From Corynebacterium sp. 74A (GTDB lineage Bacteria > Actinomycetota > Actinomycetes > Mycobacteriales > Mycobacteriaceae), in contig NZ_PQMG01000004.1 of assembly GCF_008930665.1 (NCBI RefSeq), positions 124,001 through 188,000 of the forward strand: a stretch of 64,000 bases of DNA, written 5' to 3'. Below the pieces are notes generated by a model. It saw nothing but the letters and a program-made list of their open reading frames with translations, searched no databases and was not told where the DNA came from. Position 1 is the stretch's first letter. Every line of letters starts with the position of its first letter. Below are positions 25,992-35,730 of the stretch, in pieces. The position numbers and the translations under genes were made by a program.

Positions 25992-26438
25992 ATGCGCCAG
26001 CGCCCCCGCTTCCCGCAGGCATAACCACAGCACCTCGGGGAAGGGAGTGGGCGCCCCGATCGTCTCTACCTCGTAGCCGTGATGCCACGCCCACAGCCGG
26101 ATGCGGGGCAGATGGAAGCGATTCGAGACCACCACATAGCGGATGTCCTCTCGCCCATAGTGCTCCCGTAGCAGCTCGCGCACGTGCTCCAGATTCTCAT
26201 TGGTGGATTCCGCTCGGTCTTCCAGCATGATCGAGGCGCGGTCGATGCCGTGCTCCGCCAGCCACTGTGCCATTACCGGCGCCTCATCGCGGCCAGTAAC
26301 CACCACCACGTCCCCGCGGGCGATTGCTGCACGGCCGGGGACGAGGGCCGCACGCAGCCGCCGCTCGAGGGGGCGGCGCGGCTGGGCATGCTCCACGCTG
26401 GCGCCCAGCACCACCACGGGCCGCGGCTGGGGACTCAC
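25899..26438 (-). CDS. YdcF/SanA-like (DUF218) protein
   Basis: The 179-residue product has the DUF218 fold pattern: VVVLGASVE at the start, a central [22 protein letters not shown], then [22 protein letters not shown] and [22 protein letters not shown], matching the acidic and His/Arg positions of the ElyC/SanA/YdcF family. Members are linked to envelope or vancomycin-related phenotypes in enterobacteria, but their reaction is unknown. No membrane helix precedes the domain, unlike SanA. The GTG start overlaps the purE stop (GTGA), so it is the last gene of the birA-PH-purK-purE run. The 3' end overlaps the small convergent membrane protein gene. Confidence 0.85.
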   Translation of the reverse strand: MSPQPRPVVVLGASVEHAQPRRPLERRLRAALVPGRAAIARGDVVVVTGRDEAPVMAQWLAEHGIDRASIMLEDRAESTNENLEHVRELLREHYGREDIRYVVVSNRFHLPRIRLWAWHHGYEVETIGAPTPFPEVLWLCLREAGALAHSALRIVWRKLKPILAAAPQGHRGDHQDEGQ

Positions 26439-26932
26439 CCGAGCAGCTTCTTCTGCAGGGCGCGGTCTTTTTCCAAGACCTCGTTTTTCATATTCTCCTG
26501 GTAGTCCACCATCTTCTCCAGCAGGGAGGAATCACCAGCGGAGAGCACCCGCACGGCGAGCAGGCCGGCGTTTTTCGCCCCGCCGATAGAGACGGTGGCC
26601 ACCGGCACGCCGCCGGGCATCTGCACGATCGAGAGCAGCGAATCCATGCCATCGAGATCCTTCAGTGCCCGCGGAATGCCGATCACCGGCAAAGGAGTGG
26701 CCGCAGCCACCATGCCGGGCAGGTGCGCGGCCCCTCCGGCGCAGGCGATGATGCACTTCAGGCCGCGGGTGTGAGCCTCGCGGGCATAGTCCAGCATCCG
26801 CTCTGGGGTGCGGTGCGCCGAGACCACGCCCACCTCAAAAGGCACCCCGAACTCGGCGAGGATCTCCGCGGCAGGCTCCACGGTGGGCCAGTCCGAGTCC
26901 GAGCCCATGATAATTCCAACTACTGGCTGCAT
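26435..26932 (-). CDS. purE: 5-(carboxyamino)imidazole ribonucleotide mutase (PurE class I)
   Basis: PurE moves the carboxyl group of N5-CAIR to give CAIR in purine synthesis, working with PurK. The 165-residue protein shows the class I signature [22 protein letters not shown] at the start, the [15 protein letters not shown] loop with its active His, [22 protein letters not shown], and the [28 protein letters not shown] segment. The ATG at 26932 has AAGGAG nine bases upstream, so an in-frame extension to 27103 is rejected. It follows purK after 34 bases and overlaps the YdcF-like gene by four bases. Confidence 0.96.
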   Translation of the reverse strand: MQPVVGIIMGSDSDWPTVEPAAEILAEFGVPFEVGVVSAHRTPERMLDYAREAHTRGLKCIIACAGGAAHLPGMVAAATPLPVIGIPRALKDLDGMDSLLSIVQMPGGVPVATVSIGGAKNAGLLAVRVLSAGDSSLLEKMVDYQENMKNEVLEKDRALQKKLLG

Positions 26933-26966
26933 TCTTTTTCTCCTTCGAACATCCGCTCGCGGGCGC

Positions 26967-28151
26967 TCACGACTGTGAGGGCCAGTGTGCATGAACCATG
27001 AAATAGGCGGCGGCGCGCGCATCGGCACGCAGGGCGTCCGCATCGCCTTCGCCACTGAGATTGACGTGCCCGATCTTGCGCCCCGGGCGATAGCCCTTGC
27101 CATAAAGGTGAATCTTGGCCTGGGGATAGCGCTTCCACACCTCGGCCTGGCGCTCGGCCCAGCTGAGCTCTGGATCCTCCTCGCCGCCGAGGATATTGGC
27201 CATCACCGTGTAGCCGGCGGTGGGGGTTGTAGCCCCCAGCGGCATATCCAGCACCGCGCGAAGATGCTGCTCGAATTGGCTGGTCACACAGCCATCCTGG
27301 GTCCAGTGCCCAGTGTTGTGGGGACGCATGGCCAACTCGTTGACAAAAATTTCGCCCGCGGTGGTTTCAAAGAGCTCCACCGCCAGCACCCCCGTCACCC
27401 CGAGTGTGTCCGCCACTCGCCGCGCCATCGCGGCGGTGCGCGCCTCGACGCTCTCATCGAGGCTAGGGGCCGGGGCGACCGCCAGCGCACACACCCCGTT
27501 TTCTTGCACCGACTCCACCACCGGCCAGCTCACGCATTCACCAGAAGGGCGGCGCGCCACCATGGCCGAGAGCTCGCGGCGCAGCTCCACCTTGGTCTCG
27601 GCCATGAGGTCAATGCCCTGCGCGAGCAGTGTCTCCACGCGTTCGCACAGCTCCTCTTCGCTATCGACAAACCACACGCCCTTGCCGTCATAGCCGCCGC
27701 GGCGCGCCTTGAGGCATACTGCGCCGTTGACGCGGGCGAAGAACTCTCGGGCGTCGGCGATGCTGGTGATGGCGGCAAAGTCCGGTACGGGCGCGCCCAG
27801 CTCGCTGAGGTGGCGCCGCTGCAGCAGCTTGTCTTGGGCGTAGACCAGCGCCTCAGGGCGGGGCTGGATATTGACGCCCTCGCCGATGAGGGTGTGCTGG
27901 TGCTCATTGGGCACATGCTCGTGATCGAAAGTCACCACGTCCGCTCCGGCACAGACCGCACGGAGATCATCCAGATCGGTGTAATCGCCGATATACACAT
28001 CGTGGGCCACTTGCGCGGCCGAGGAGTCTGGGCGGGAGGCAAGCACGCGCAAGGATTGCCCCAATTCGATGGCCGCCGTCTGCATCATGCGGGCGAGCTG
28101 ACCATCGCCGATCACGGCGACGATCGGAAAGCCGGGGGCGTGGGCGGACAT
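26967..28151 (-). CDS. purK: 5-(carboxyamino)imidazole ribonucleotide synthase
   Basis: PurK is an ATP-grasp ligase that makes N5-CAIR from AIR, bicarbonate and ATP; PurE takes the product. The protein of about 394 residues has the N-terminal nucleotide fold ([14 protein letters not shown]), the ATP-grasp core with [13 protein letters not shown] (about 147-159), [21 protein letters not shown] region, and [27 protein letters not shown]. The ATG at 28151 gives the family N-terminus; a GTG at 28181 and a longer frame up to 28235 are possible, with no strong ribosome site on any. It lies upstream of purE and downstream of the PH-domain gene on the same strand. Confidence 0.94.
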   Translation of the reverse strand: MSAHAPGFPIVAVIGDGQLARMMQTAAIELGQSLRVLASRPDSSAAQVAHDVYIGDYTDLDDLRAVCAGADVVTFDHEHVPNEHQHTLIGEGVNIQPRPEALVYAQDKLLQRRHLSELGAPVPDFAAITSIADAREFFARVNGAVCLKARRGGYDGKGVWFVDSEEELCERVETLLAQGIDLMAETKVELRRELSAMVARRPSGECVSWPVVESVQENGVCALAVAPAPSLDESVEARTAAMARRVADTLGVTGVLAVELFETTAGEIFVNELAMRPHNTGHWTQDGCVTSQFEQHLRAVLDMPLGATTPTAGYTVMANILGGEEDPELSWAERQAEVWKRYPQAKIHLYGKGYRPGRKIGHVNLSGEGDADALRADARAAAYFMVHAHWPSQS

Positions 28152-28246
28152 GTGGTCGCTAGCTGGCTGCTCTGTAGTCACAGATACACAGTGTAGGAGG
28201 TCAAAGACCCCGCTGGGTATTTGAGGCCACTCCAACCACCGCCCGC

Positions 28247-28726
28247 CTAGCGCCGCTGCGCCAGCACGGAATTAATTGCCTTGACCGCCTGCTTGGGCTT
28301 AGGTACCCCGCGAAAGACCATGGGGTGGGGTTGGCCGGCCACCTCGAGGACCACGGCGCCGCGCTGCTTGCTCGCCCGGTAGATATAGCGCATCCCAATT
28401 GACTGGGAACGGGCACGCAGAGCGGGCCCGCGCACCACTACCCGCTGGGTGGTCACCGTGAAGCGGCGGCGACGGGCGCGCACCACGGGCAGCACGAAGC
28501 GCCACAGCACCAGCAGTATCCACAGCAGTAGCACCAGCCCGCGGGTTTCTGCGGGAAAATAGCCCACCTGCTCATAGCCGGGGCTGCCGGGCAGGCGATC
28601 GAAAAAGCCGATGGCGATCCACGCCAGCCCTGTCCACAGCACGAGTTCGAGCGCCGGGAAGGTCAATCCTGTCACCGGGGTGGTGGCGTCAAAGATGCAG
28701 CGCTCGCGGTTGTCCACAATGGTCAT
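28247..28726 (-). CDS. PH-domain (bPH2-like) membrane protein, Rv3278c type
   Basis: A 159-residue protein with two close membrane segments at about 26-45 (ALELVLWTGLAWIAIGFF) and 68-86 (LVLLLWILLVLWRFVLPVV), then a bacterial PH-like domain (about 90-150) with RRRRFTVTTQRVVVRGPALRARSQSIGMRYI. Similar proteins sit next to birA and purK in mycobacteria (Rv3278c). It starts 14 bases after birA stops and is followed by purK, so it belongs to the same minus-strand transcript. Its role is unknown; the membrane anchor with a cytoplasmic PH fold suggests binding of a lipid or partner protein. Confidence 0.82.
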   Translation of the reverse strand: MTIVDNRERCIFDATTPVTGLTFPALELVLWTGLAWIAIGFFDRLPGSPGYEQVGYFPAETRGLVLLLWILLVLWRFVLPVVRARRRRFTVTTQRVVVRGPALRARSQSIGMRYIYRASKQRGAVVLEVAGQPHPMVFRGVPKPKQAVKAINSVLAQRR

Positions 28727-28740
28727 AGTGGCCTCACAGC

Positions 28741-29535
28741 CTAGCGCTTCAGCCGCAGATGCTCCACATCACCGGCGGAGAGCTGGTGGAGCTCGCCGGC
28801 CGAATCGCGCACGTGGATGCGGCCATCATCGCCCACACCCACACACTCCCCCTCCAGTACCTGCGTTTCCGAGAGATGCACCCGCACCTGCTGCCCAATA
28901 GAGCTGCACACCTGGCGGTAGGCGTCCATGGGGCTTATGACCCCGGCCGCCCACTGGCCGAGGCGGTGATGCAGCGCCAAGAGAATATCGCCGACGAGAT
29001 CGGTGCGGTCTACCTCATAGCCTTCTAGCTCGAGCGAGGTGGCGTGCGGCACCGGCAGCTCCTCCTGGGTGAGCGAGACATTGAGGCCCAGACCCATCAC
29101 CAGCGCCGGCTCCTCGCCCAAGGAGACGGCTTCGCCGAGGATGCCGCAGAGCTTCTTGCCATTGAGCAGCACATCATTGGGCCACTTCAATTGGGCGTTG
29201 ATGGAGTGCTCGCGCAAGGCGTCGATAAGCGCCAACCCTGTCATCAGCGGCATTGTTCCCAGCCGCGCGAGGGCGGAGCCGTGCGGGCGGAATAACACAG
29301 ACAGCGTGACCTGAGAATACGGCGGGGTGACCCACACGCGGTTCTTGCGCCCCTTGCCGGCGGTTTGGGATTCGGTCACCGCCGCGGACCAGGTGGGGGC
29401 GCCCTCGGTGGCCGCCCGAGCGAGATCTGTGTTCGTCGAACCCGTTTCTTCGGTGTAGTAGAGGTGCGTAAAAGGACCATGACCCACGACACGCTGGTGG
29501 AGTCGGGCCGTATCAATTGGTCTGCGCTCGTTCAT
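28741..29535 (-). CDS. birA: Biotin-[acetyl-CoA-carboxylase] ligase
   Basis: BirA activates biotin to biotinyl-AMP and attaches it to the lysine of biotin carrier domains, here those of AccBC and pyruvate carboxylase encoded further along. The 264-residue product shows the class signature ETGSTNTDLARAA (residues about 33-45), GKGRKNRVW for biotin binding, LKWPNDVLLNGKKLCGIL, and the small C-terminal domain with VLEGECVGVGDDGRI. It lacks the N-terminal DNA-binding domain of E. coli BirA, so it is a class I ligase without repressor function. GGAGG close to ATG 29535 fixes the start. It is divergent from accD1. Confidence 0.95.
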   Translation of the reverse strand: MNERRPIDTARLHQRVVGHGPFTHLYYTEETGSTNTDLARAATEGAPTWSAAVTESQTAGKGRKNRVWVTPPYSQVTLSVLFRPHGSALARLGTMPLMTGLALIDALREHSINAQLKWPNDVLLNGKKLCGILGEAVSLGEEPALVMGLGLNVSLTQEELPVPHATSLELEGYEVDRTDLVGDILLALHHRLGQWAAGVISPMDAYRQVCSSIGQQVRVHLSETQVLEGECVGVGDDGRIHVRDSAGELHQLSAGDVEHLRLKR

Positions 29536-29694
29536 GCCCTCCAAGACTAGTCGTTTATTCGCCCTATGCACCGGATTGTGGCCACCGCAGCACAGTGCTC
29601 GCCGCGGCGGCTGTGTGGGAGAACACGGAAAAAGTTGGGCGACATGCCCGAAATTTCTAGACACAAAACAAAGAATGCTCTACTATCCCCAAAC

Positions 29695-31320
29695 ATGACA
29701 ATTTCCTCACCTTTGCGCGCCGACACCCTCCCCGATCCGAATCGACGCCCCACCACCGCCGAAAAGATCGCCGGCTTAAAACAGCTGCGTTCCGAAGCTG
29801 CCACCCCCATGGGCACCCGCCCCATTGAGAAGCGGCACGACCAAGGCCGACTCACCGCACGGGAACGCCTCGATTTCCTGCTGGATGAGGACTCCTTCGT
29901 GGAAACCGATCAGCTGGCACGCCACCGCACCCACGATTTCGGCATGCACGCACGCCGGCCGCTCACCGATGGCATTGTCACCGGCTGGGGCACCATCGAC
30001 GGGCGGGAAGTCTGTGTCTTCTCCCAGGATGCTGCGGTCTTTGGCGGCGCCCTCGGAGAGGTCTATGGCGAAAAGATGATCAAGATCATGGAACTCGCCA
30101 CCACCACTGGCCGCCCCCTCATCGGCCTGTACGAGGGCGCGGGCGCCCGCATCCAAGAAGGCGCCGTCTCGCTGGATCTCATCGCGCAGACCTTCTACCA
30201 GAACGTGCAGGCATCCGGCGTGGTGCCGCAGATCTCGGTGATCATGGGCGCCTGCGCCGGCGGCAACGCCTACTCCCCCGCCCTCACCGACTTCGTGGTG
30301 ATGGTCGATGAAAGCTCCAAGATGTTCGTCACCGGCCCGGACGTGATCAAGACCGTCACCGGCGAGCTCATTAGTCAAGAGGAGCTGGGCGGAGCCTCCA
30401 CCCACATGTCCACCGCCGGCAACACCCACTACACCGCCACCTCGGACGAGGATGCGCTCGAGTGGGTGCAGGACTTGCTGCGCTATCTGCCGAATAACAA
30501 CCGCGACCAGGCCCCGCCGGAGGATCCGGTGGATCTCGCGGAGCTGCCGAGCGTGGAGGAGCTGGCCCTCGATTCCATCATCCCGGACTCGCCCAGCGTT
30601 CCCTATGATGTGCGCGATGTGATCTCCGCCCTCACCGATGACGCCGATTACTTCGAGATCCAGGCCGATCGCGCCGAGAGTGTCGTCACCGCCTTCGGCC
30701 ACGTCGATGGCCAGCCGGTGGGATTCGTGGCGAATCAGCCGCTGCATTTCGCCGGCTGCCTCGATATCGATTCCTCCGAGAAGGCCGCCCGCTTCGTGCG
30801 CACCTGCGATAGCTTCAACATCCCGATCGTGATGCTGGTGGATGTGCCCGGCTTCCTGCCCGGTGCAGCCCAAGAATATGGCGGCATTCTGCGTCGTGGC
30901 GCGAAGCTGCTCTACGCCTATGGCGAGGCCACCGTGCCGAAGATCACCGTGACCATGCGCAAGGCCTATGGCGGCGCCTATTGCGTGATGGGCTCCAAGG
31001 GCCTCGGCGCCGATGTAAATCTGGCGTGGCCGACCGCGGAGATCGCGGTAATGGGCGCAGCCGGCGCGGTGGGGTTCATCTACCGCAAGGAGCTGACTGC
31101 AGCCGCCGCCGAGGGCAAGGACGTAGCCGCGCTCATCGAATCCTATGAGCGGGAGTACAACGACCACTTCCTCACCCCCTATCAGGCTGCCGAGCGCGGG
31201 CTTATCGACGCCGTCATTCTGCCCTCGGAGACACGCGAGTCCATCATTCGCAATCTGCGCCTGCTGCGTTCCAAGGTGGAACACCGCCACGCCCGCAAGC
31301 ACGGCAATATGCCGCTCTAG
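29695..31320 (+). CDS. accD1: Acyl-CoA carboxylase beta subunit AccD1 (DtsR1)
   Basis: AccD1 is the carboxyltransferase subunit that, with the biotinylated alpha subunit AccBC and AccE, makes malonyl-CoA for fatty acid synthesis. The 541-residue protein shows two crotonase-fold halves: [20 protein letters not shown] and [16 protein letters not shown] in the first (about 165-205), and [16 protein letters not shown] and [20 protein letters not shown] in the second (about 380-440). The opening MTISSPL and the [12 protein letters not shown] motif match what I recall of C. glutamicum DtsR1. The ATG at 29695 gives that N-terminus; the frame stays open upstream to 29566 without support. It is divergent from birA and followed by a terminator. 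Confidence 0.93.
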   Translation: MTISSPLRADTLPDPNRRPTTAEKIAGLKQLRSEAATPMGTRPIEKRHDQGRLTARERLDFLLDEDSFVETDQLARHRTHDFGMHARRPLTDGIVTGWGTIDGREVCVFSQDAAVFGGALGEVYGEKMIKIMELATTTGRPLIGLYEGAGARIQEGAVSLDLIAQTFYQNVQASGVVPQISVIMGACAGGNAYSPALTDFVVMVDESSKMFVTGPDVIKTVTGELISQEELGGASTHMSTAGNTHYTATSDEDALEWVQDLLRYLPNNNRDQAPPEDPVDLAELPSVEELALDSIIPDSPSVPYDVRDVISALTDDADYFEIQADRAESVVTAFGHVDGQPVGFVANQPLHFAGCLDIDSSEKAARFVRTCDSFNIPIVMLVDVPGFLPGAAQEYGGILRRGAKLLYAYGEATVPKITVTMRKAYGGAYCVMGSKGLGADVNLAWPTAEIAVMGAAGAVGFIYRKELTAAAAEGKDVAALIESYEREYNDHFLTPYQAAERGLIDAVILPSETRESIIRNLRLLRSKVEHRHARKHGNMPL

Positions 31321-31363
31321 GGCCTGCGGCTAGGGCAGCGAACCACCGTCCTACCACCCCATA

Positions 31364-31395
31364 CCCCACCTCATCCCGAGGCGAGGTGGGGTTTT
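31364..31395 (+). terminator. Intrinsic terminator of accD1
   Basis: CCCCACCTC and GAGGTGGGG form a perfect 9-bp stem around a 10-base loop, followed by TTTT, 43 bases after the accD1 stop. It separates accD1 and dtsR2 transcripts, so dtsR2 probably has its own promoter in 31396-31498. Confidence 0.88.
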
Positions 31396-31498
31396 CCCTC
31401 CGAACATTACCCCCGTATACGTGGATTTTTGCGGTGAAAATTGAAATGCACGCCGCTTTGGGCAACATTGTGGCCTTCAACACCTAAACTTAGGAACT

Positions 31499-33124
31499 AT
31501 GACTGCCGCACAGACTCCGGGCGATACCATGCCCGACGTAAACACGACCGCAGGCAAGCTCGCCGATCTGCGAGCACGCCTGACCGAAACCCACGCCCCA
31601 ATGGGCCCTGCCTCGGTGGAGAAAGTCCACGAGGCGGGTAAGAAGACCGCTCGTGAGCGCATTGAGTACCTGCTCGATGATGGCTCCTTCGTGGAGATCG
31701 ACGCCCTCGCCCGGCACCGCTCCAAGAACTTCGGCCTCGATGCCAAGCGCCCCGTCACCGACGGTGTCGTCACCGGTTATGGCACCATCGACGGCCGCAA
31801 GGTGTGTGTATTCTCCCAGGATGGCGCCGTCTTCGGTGGCGCCCTCGGCGAGGTCTACGGCGAAAAGATCGTCAAGATCATGGATATGGCGATTAAGACC
31901 GGCGTGCCGATCATCGGTATCAACGAGGGTGCGGGTGCCCGCATTCAAGAGGGCGTGGTGTCCCTCGGCCTCTACTCCAAGATCTTCTTCCGCAACACCC
32001 AAGCCTCCGGCGTGATCCCGCAGATCTCGCTGATCATGGGCGCCTGCGCTGGCGGCCACGTCTACTCGCCCGCCCTCACGGACTTTATCGTGATGGTGGA
32101 CAAGACCTCCAAGATGTTCATCACCGGCCCCTCGGTGATCAAGACCGTCACCGGTGAGGAAGTGACCCAGGAAGAGCTGGGTGGCGCCTCCACCCACATG
32201 GCCACCTCCGGTACCTCCCACTACACCGGCGCAGATGACGCCGACGCCCTCGACTGGGTGCGCGAGCTCATCGGCTTCCTCCCGCAGAACAACCGCGACG
32301 AGGCCCCGCGTGTTGAGGCGGAGATCATGGAAGGCTCCATCCAGGACAACATCAACGAAGCTGACCTGGAGCTGGACACCCTCATTCCGGATTCCCCGAA
32401 CCAGCCTTATGACATGAAGGACGTCATCACCCGCATCATCGATGATGGCGACTTCTTGGAGATTCAGGAAAACTACGCCGAAAACATCATCATCGGTTTC
32501 GGCCGCGTCGAGGGCCGCTCCGTGGGTATTGTGGCCAACCAGCCGATGCAATTCGCCGGCTGCTTGGACATCAAGGCTTCCGAGAAGGCCGCCCGCTTCG
32601 TGCGCACCTGCGATGCCTTCAATATCCCGATCCTCGAGTTCGTGGATGTGCCCGGCTTCCTGCCCGGTACCAACCAGGAGTACGAGGGCATCATTCGCCG
32701 CGGCGCGAAGCTGCTCTACGCCTACTGCGAGGCCACTGTCGGCAAGATCACCGTGATCACCCGCAAGTCCTATGGCGGCGCCTACTGCGTGATGGGCGGC
32801 AAGGAAATGGGCGCGGACATCGTGCTCGCATGGCCCACCGCACAGATCGCCGTGATGGGCGCCTCCGGCGCCGTGGGCTTCATCTACCGCAAGGAGCTCA
32901 AGGCCGCCGCCAAGGAAGGCAAGGATGTCCAGGAGTTGATGAAGGAATACGAGGCCGAGTACGATCGCGAACTCGTTAACCCCTACATGGCTGCCGAGCG
33001 CGGCTTCGTCGACGCCGTGATCCCGCCGTCCGAGACCCGCGGCCAGATCATCGAGGGCCTGCGCCTGCTCGACCGCAAGGTTGTCAGCGTTCCCGCCAAG
33101 AAGCACGGAAATATCCCGCTCTAA
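31499..33124 (+). CDS. dtsR2: Acyl-CoA carboxylase beta subunit (DtsR2)
   Basis: A second carboxyltransferase paralogue of 541 residues, clearly related to AccD1 across its length. It shows [53 protein letters not shown] and [19 protein letters not shown]. The start [24 protein letters not shown] and the end KKHGNIPL match my memory of C. glutamicum DtsR2. The beta subunit decides which acyl-CoA is carboxylated (acetyl-, propionyl- or long-chain); its substrate cannot be read from sequence here. AccE follows after 46 bases on the same strand. A short palindrome CCTAA-AC-TTAGG lies just before the ATG. Confidence 0.92.
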   Translation: MTAAQTPGDTMPDVNTTAGKLADLRARLTETHAPMGPASVEKVHEAGKKTARERIEYLLDDGSFVEIDALARHRSKNFGLDAKRPVTDGVVTGYGTIDGRKVCVFSQDGAVFGGALGEVYGEKIVKIMDMAIKTGVPIIGINEGAGARIQEGVVSLGLYSKIFFRNTQASGVIPQISLIMGACAGGHVYSPALTDFIVMVDKTSKMFITGPSVIKTVTGEEVTQEELGGASTHMATSGTSHYTGADDADALDWVRELIGFLPQNNRDEAPRVEAEIMEGSIQDNINEADLELDTLIPDSPNQPYDMKDVITRIIDDGDFLEIQENYAENIIIGFGRVEGRSVGIVANQPMQFAGCLDIKASEKAARFVRTCDAFNIPILEFVDVPGFLPGTNQEYEGIIRRGAKLLYAYCEATVGKITVITRKSYGGAYCVMGGKEMGADIVLAWPTAQIAVMGASGAVGFIYRKELKAAAKEGKDVQELMKEYEAEYDRELVNPYMAAERGFVDAVIPPSETRGQIIEGLRLLDRKVVSVPAKKHGNIPL

Positions 33125-33170
33125 GCCGGCTACCACGCGCGAGCCCACGAGAAGTTTAAAGGAAGAAAGC

Positions 33171-33440
33171 ATGTCAGACTCCCGTCCGGAGAACACGGAT
33201 TCCCCAGAGACCACTGAGGCAGCAGAGGCTGCAAAGAAGCCCTTCTTGAGTATCGTCAAGGGCAATCCGAGCGACGCTCAGGTGGCCGCATTGACCACCG
33301 TGTTCGCTGGGCTTGCTTCTGCGGCCGCGGCAGCCGAGAAGAAAGAAGTCGACCGCAACAAGTGGGGCAATTACGCCGAGCGGCTCAACCGCCCGACCAC
33401 CTATAACCCCAACGCATTCCGCAACGTCAGCTTCTACTAG
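33171..33440 (+). CDS. accE: Acyl-CoA carboxylase epsilon subunit
   Basis: AccE is a small subunit that binds the carboxyltransferase subunit and raises activity of actinobacterial acyl-CoA carboxylases. The 89-residue product has an acidic, low-complexity first part (about 25 residues) and the conserved core FLSIVKGNPSDAQVAALTTVFAGLA, ending with WGNYAERLNRPTTYNPNAFRNVSFY. The ATG at 33171 has AAAGGA nine bases upstream; an in-frame extension into dtsR2 is rejected. It follows dtsR2 and precedes a long hairpin, so the two genes likely form one transcript. Confidence 0.92.
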   Translation: MSDSRPENTDSPETTEAAEAAKKPFLSIVKGNPSDAQVAALTTVFAGLASAAAAAEKKEVDRNKWGNYAERLNRPTTYNPNAFRNVSFY

Positions 33441-33466
33441 CTCTCGCAGAAGCAGCCTCGCGCTTC

Positions 33467-33512
33467 CAGCGCCGCCCCGTTGTACCCCGTGTGGTAGAAC
33501 GCGGCGGCGCTG
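33467..33512. terminator. GC-rich inverted repeat after accE
   Basis: CAGCGCCGCC at 33467-33476 and GGCGGCGCTG at 33503-33512 pair perfectly (10 bp) around a 26-base loop. There is no T-run, so it may be a weak terminator or a processing stem at the end of dtsR2-accE. The remaining bases up to 33739 contain nothing I can identify. Confidence 0.4.
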
Positions 33513-33739
33513 TCGCGTGTGTAGCCACCACCTACGCCCCCTTTCCATGGCCTTAACCTGCCCCGAGCACACCCCGTGCAGGCGGGAAGAGGATAATTGT
33601 TGCCGTTAGCACAACGCTTTCACTGTGGCGGTCCGTGGCGCCGAGCGTCATCCCAGCCAGCCTGCATCGACTGAGCTGGGGCGTCCGCGCGGCCACCGGC
33701 TCGTCCAGTTTTGTCTTCTTCACGATGGAAAAGAGGAAC

Positions 33740-35719
33740 ATGAACGCGACAACCTCCGACACGGGCTCGCCCGCGGCGCAGACGCGCGGCCCGATCAGTG
33801 AGTTAACGCTTAGAGCGGTCATCATCGGTGGTCTCATTACCCTGGTCTTCACCGCCGCCAATGTGTACTTGGGACTGAAGGTGGGGCTCACCTTTGCCAC
33901 CTCCATCCCGGCTGCGGTGATCTCGATGGCGATCCTGCGTAAGTTCGCAGGCCACACCATCCAAGAAAACAATATTGTGCAGACCATCGCCTCTGCCGCC
34001 GGCACCCTATCTGCCATTATCTTCGTGCTCCCCGGCCTCGTCATGATCGGCTGGTGGAGCGGCTTCAGCTACTGGGAGACGGCCTTCGTGTGCGCCATTG
34101 GCGGCATCTTGGGCGTGATGTATTCCATCCCGCTGCGCCGCGCCCTCGTCACCGGCTCGGATCTGCCCTACCCCGAGGGCGTCGCCGCCGCCGAGGTGCT
34201 CAAGGTGGGCGATGAGCAAGGCTCAGTCGAGGAGAATAAGCGCGGGCTCGCCGTGATCGTCGGCGGCGCGCTGGTCTCTGCCGGCTATGGCCTGCTGGCC
34301 GCGGTACGCGCCGTGGCGGGCTCGGTCACCTCCACCTTCAAGTTCGGTGCCGGCGGCACCATGATCGGCGGCAGCCTCTCCCTGGCACTGATCGGCGTCG
34401 GCCACCTAGTGGGCGTGGCCGTGGGTATTGCCATGCTCGTGGGCTTCGCCATCTCCTATGGTGTGCTGCTGCCCATCTTCACCTCCGAGGATATTTCCGC
34501 TGGCGGGGTCCTCGACGAGGTCGTGCCCGCCATGTTCTCCTCGGATGTGCGTTTCGTGGGTGCTGGCGCCATGGCGGTGGCCGCCATCTGGACCCTGCTG
34601 AAGATCATTGGCCCCATCATCTCCGGCATGAAGGATGCTCTGGCCTCCTCCCGCGCCCGCCACGATGGCCAGTCCGTGCCCCTCACGGAGCGCGATATTC
34701 CCTTCAGCATCGTGGTCACCACCACCCTGATCTCTATGCTGCCGGTGGGGCTGCTGCTGTGGCTGTTTGTGAAGGATTCCTCCATCACCCACCACACCAC
34801 CGGCCTGGTGCTGCTGAGCATCATCTACGTGCTGCTGGTGGGCCTGGTGGTGGCCGGTATCTGCGGCTATATGGCCGGTCTCATTGGAGCCTCCAACTCC
34901 CCGATCTCGGGTGTGGGCATCATCGTGGTGATCACCGCGGCACTGCTGATCAAGCTGGTCACCGGCAATGAGCACGAAACCAACGCCACCGCCTTGGTGG
35001 CCTATACGCTGTTTACCTCGGCGGTGGTATTCGGTATTGCCACCATCTCGAACGATAACCTGCAGGACCTCAAGACCGGCCAGCTGGTGGGTGCAACTCC
35101 GTGGCGCCAGCAGTTCGCGCTGATCATCGGTGTGCTCTTCGGCTCCGCCATCATTCCGCCGGTGCTGCAGTTGATGCTCACCGGTTTCGGTTTCGTGGGC
35201 ATGGAGGGCGCCGGCCCGGATGCTCTGGCCGCACCCCAGGCGGCGCTGCTGTCCAGCGTGGCTGAGGGCATCTTTGGCAATTCCTTGGATTGGAGCCGCA
35301 TCGGCTTGGGCGCGCTCATCGGTGCCGGCATCATCGTGGTAGACGAGATCCTCCGCCGCACCACCCGCTTCTCCCTGCCGCCGCTGGCGGTGGGCATGGG
35401 CATGTATCTGCCTGTGTCCCTCACCCTCATCGTGCCGATTGGTGCCTTCATCGGTTTCTTCTACAACCGCTGGGCCGATAAGCACGATGATCCGGAGCCG
35501 ATCAAGCGCCTCGGCGTGCTGCTGGCCACCGGCCTTATTGTGGGTGAGTCGCTATTCGGCGTGCTCAACGCCGGCATCATCGCTGCCGCAGGCACCTCGG
35601 ATCCGCTGGCGCTATTCGGCGAGGACTTCGCCCCGATCGCGCAATGGCTGGGCGTGCTCGTCTTCGCTGGTGCCGCCGCGGCCATGTACCGCTGGGTGGG
35701 CAAGAAGGCCACCAGCTAG
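33740..35719 (+). CDS. OPT-family oligopeptide (or metal-chelate) transporter
   Basis: The 659-residue product is a polytopic membrane protein with about 14-16 hydrophobic segments, of the OPT family: LTLRAVIIGGLITLVFTAANVYLGLKVGLTF near the N-terminus, IPLRRALV, then LPYPEGVAAAEVLKVGDEQG (the EGVA type motif), and GAGTMIGG-like stretches further on. Bacterial members are proposed to import small peptides or metal complexes driven by protons; substrate is not predictable here. I choose ATG 33740 with AAGAGG before it; another ATG at 33725 lacks a site. In C. glutamicum accE and maf are neighbours (recalled), so this gene seems inserted between them. Confidence 0.9.
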   Translation: MNATTSDTGSPAAQTRGPISELTLRAVIIGGLITLVFTAANVYLGLKVGLTFATSIPAAVISMAILRKFAGHTIQENNIVQTIASAAGTLSAIIFVLPGLVMIGWWSGFSYWETAFVCAIGGILGVMYSIPLRRALVTGSDLPYPEGVAAAEVLKVGDEQGSVEENKRGLAVIVGGALVSAGYGLLAAVRAVAGSVTSTFKFGAGGTMIGGSLSLALIGVGHLVGVAVGIAMLVGFAISYGVLLPIFTSEDISAGGVLDEVVPAMFSSDVRFVGAGAMAVAAIWTLLKIIGPIISGMKDALASSRARHDGQSVPLTERDIPFSIVVTTTLISMLPVGLLLWLFVKDSSITHHTTGLVLLSIIYVLLVGLVVAGICGYMAGLIGASNSPISGVGIIVVITAALLIKLVTGNEHETNATALVAYTLFTSAVVFGIATISNDNLQDLKTGQLVGATPWRQQFALIIGVLFGSAIIPPVLQLMLTGFGFVGMEGAGPDALAAPQAALLSSVAEGIFGNSLDWSRIGLGALIGAGIIVVDEILRRTTRFSLPPLAVGMGMYLPVSLTLIVPIGAFIGFFYNRWADKHDDPEPIKRLGVLLATGLIVGESLFGVLNAGIIAAAGTSDPLALFGEDFAPIAQWLGVLVFAGAAAAMYRWVGKKATS

Positions 35720-35730
35720 GATCTGTGCAC

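Noticed and set aside
31490..33265. 591-codon open frame on the minus strand opposite dtsR2
   Set aside because: It mirrors dtsR2 codon for codon; GC-rich codon use leaves the antisense frame free of stops. Its translation is Gly/His/Val/Asp-rich without any recognisable fold, and the plus-strand gene is certain. The same applies to 29776-31302 opposite accD1 and 34406-35485 opposite the OPT gene.
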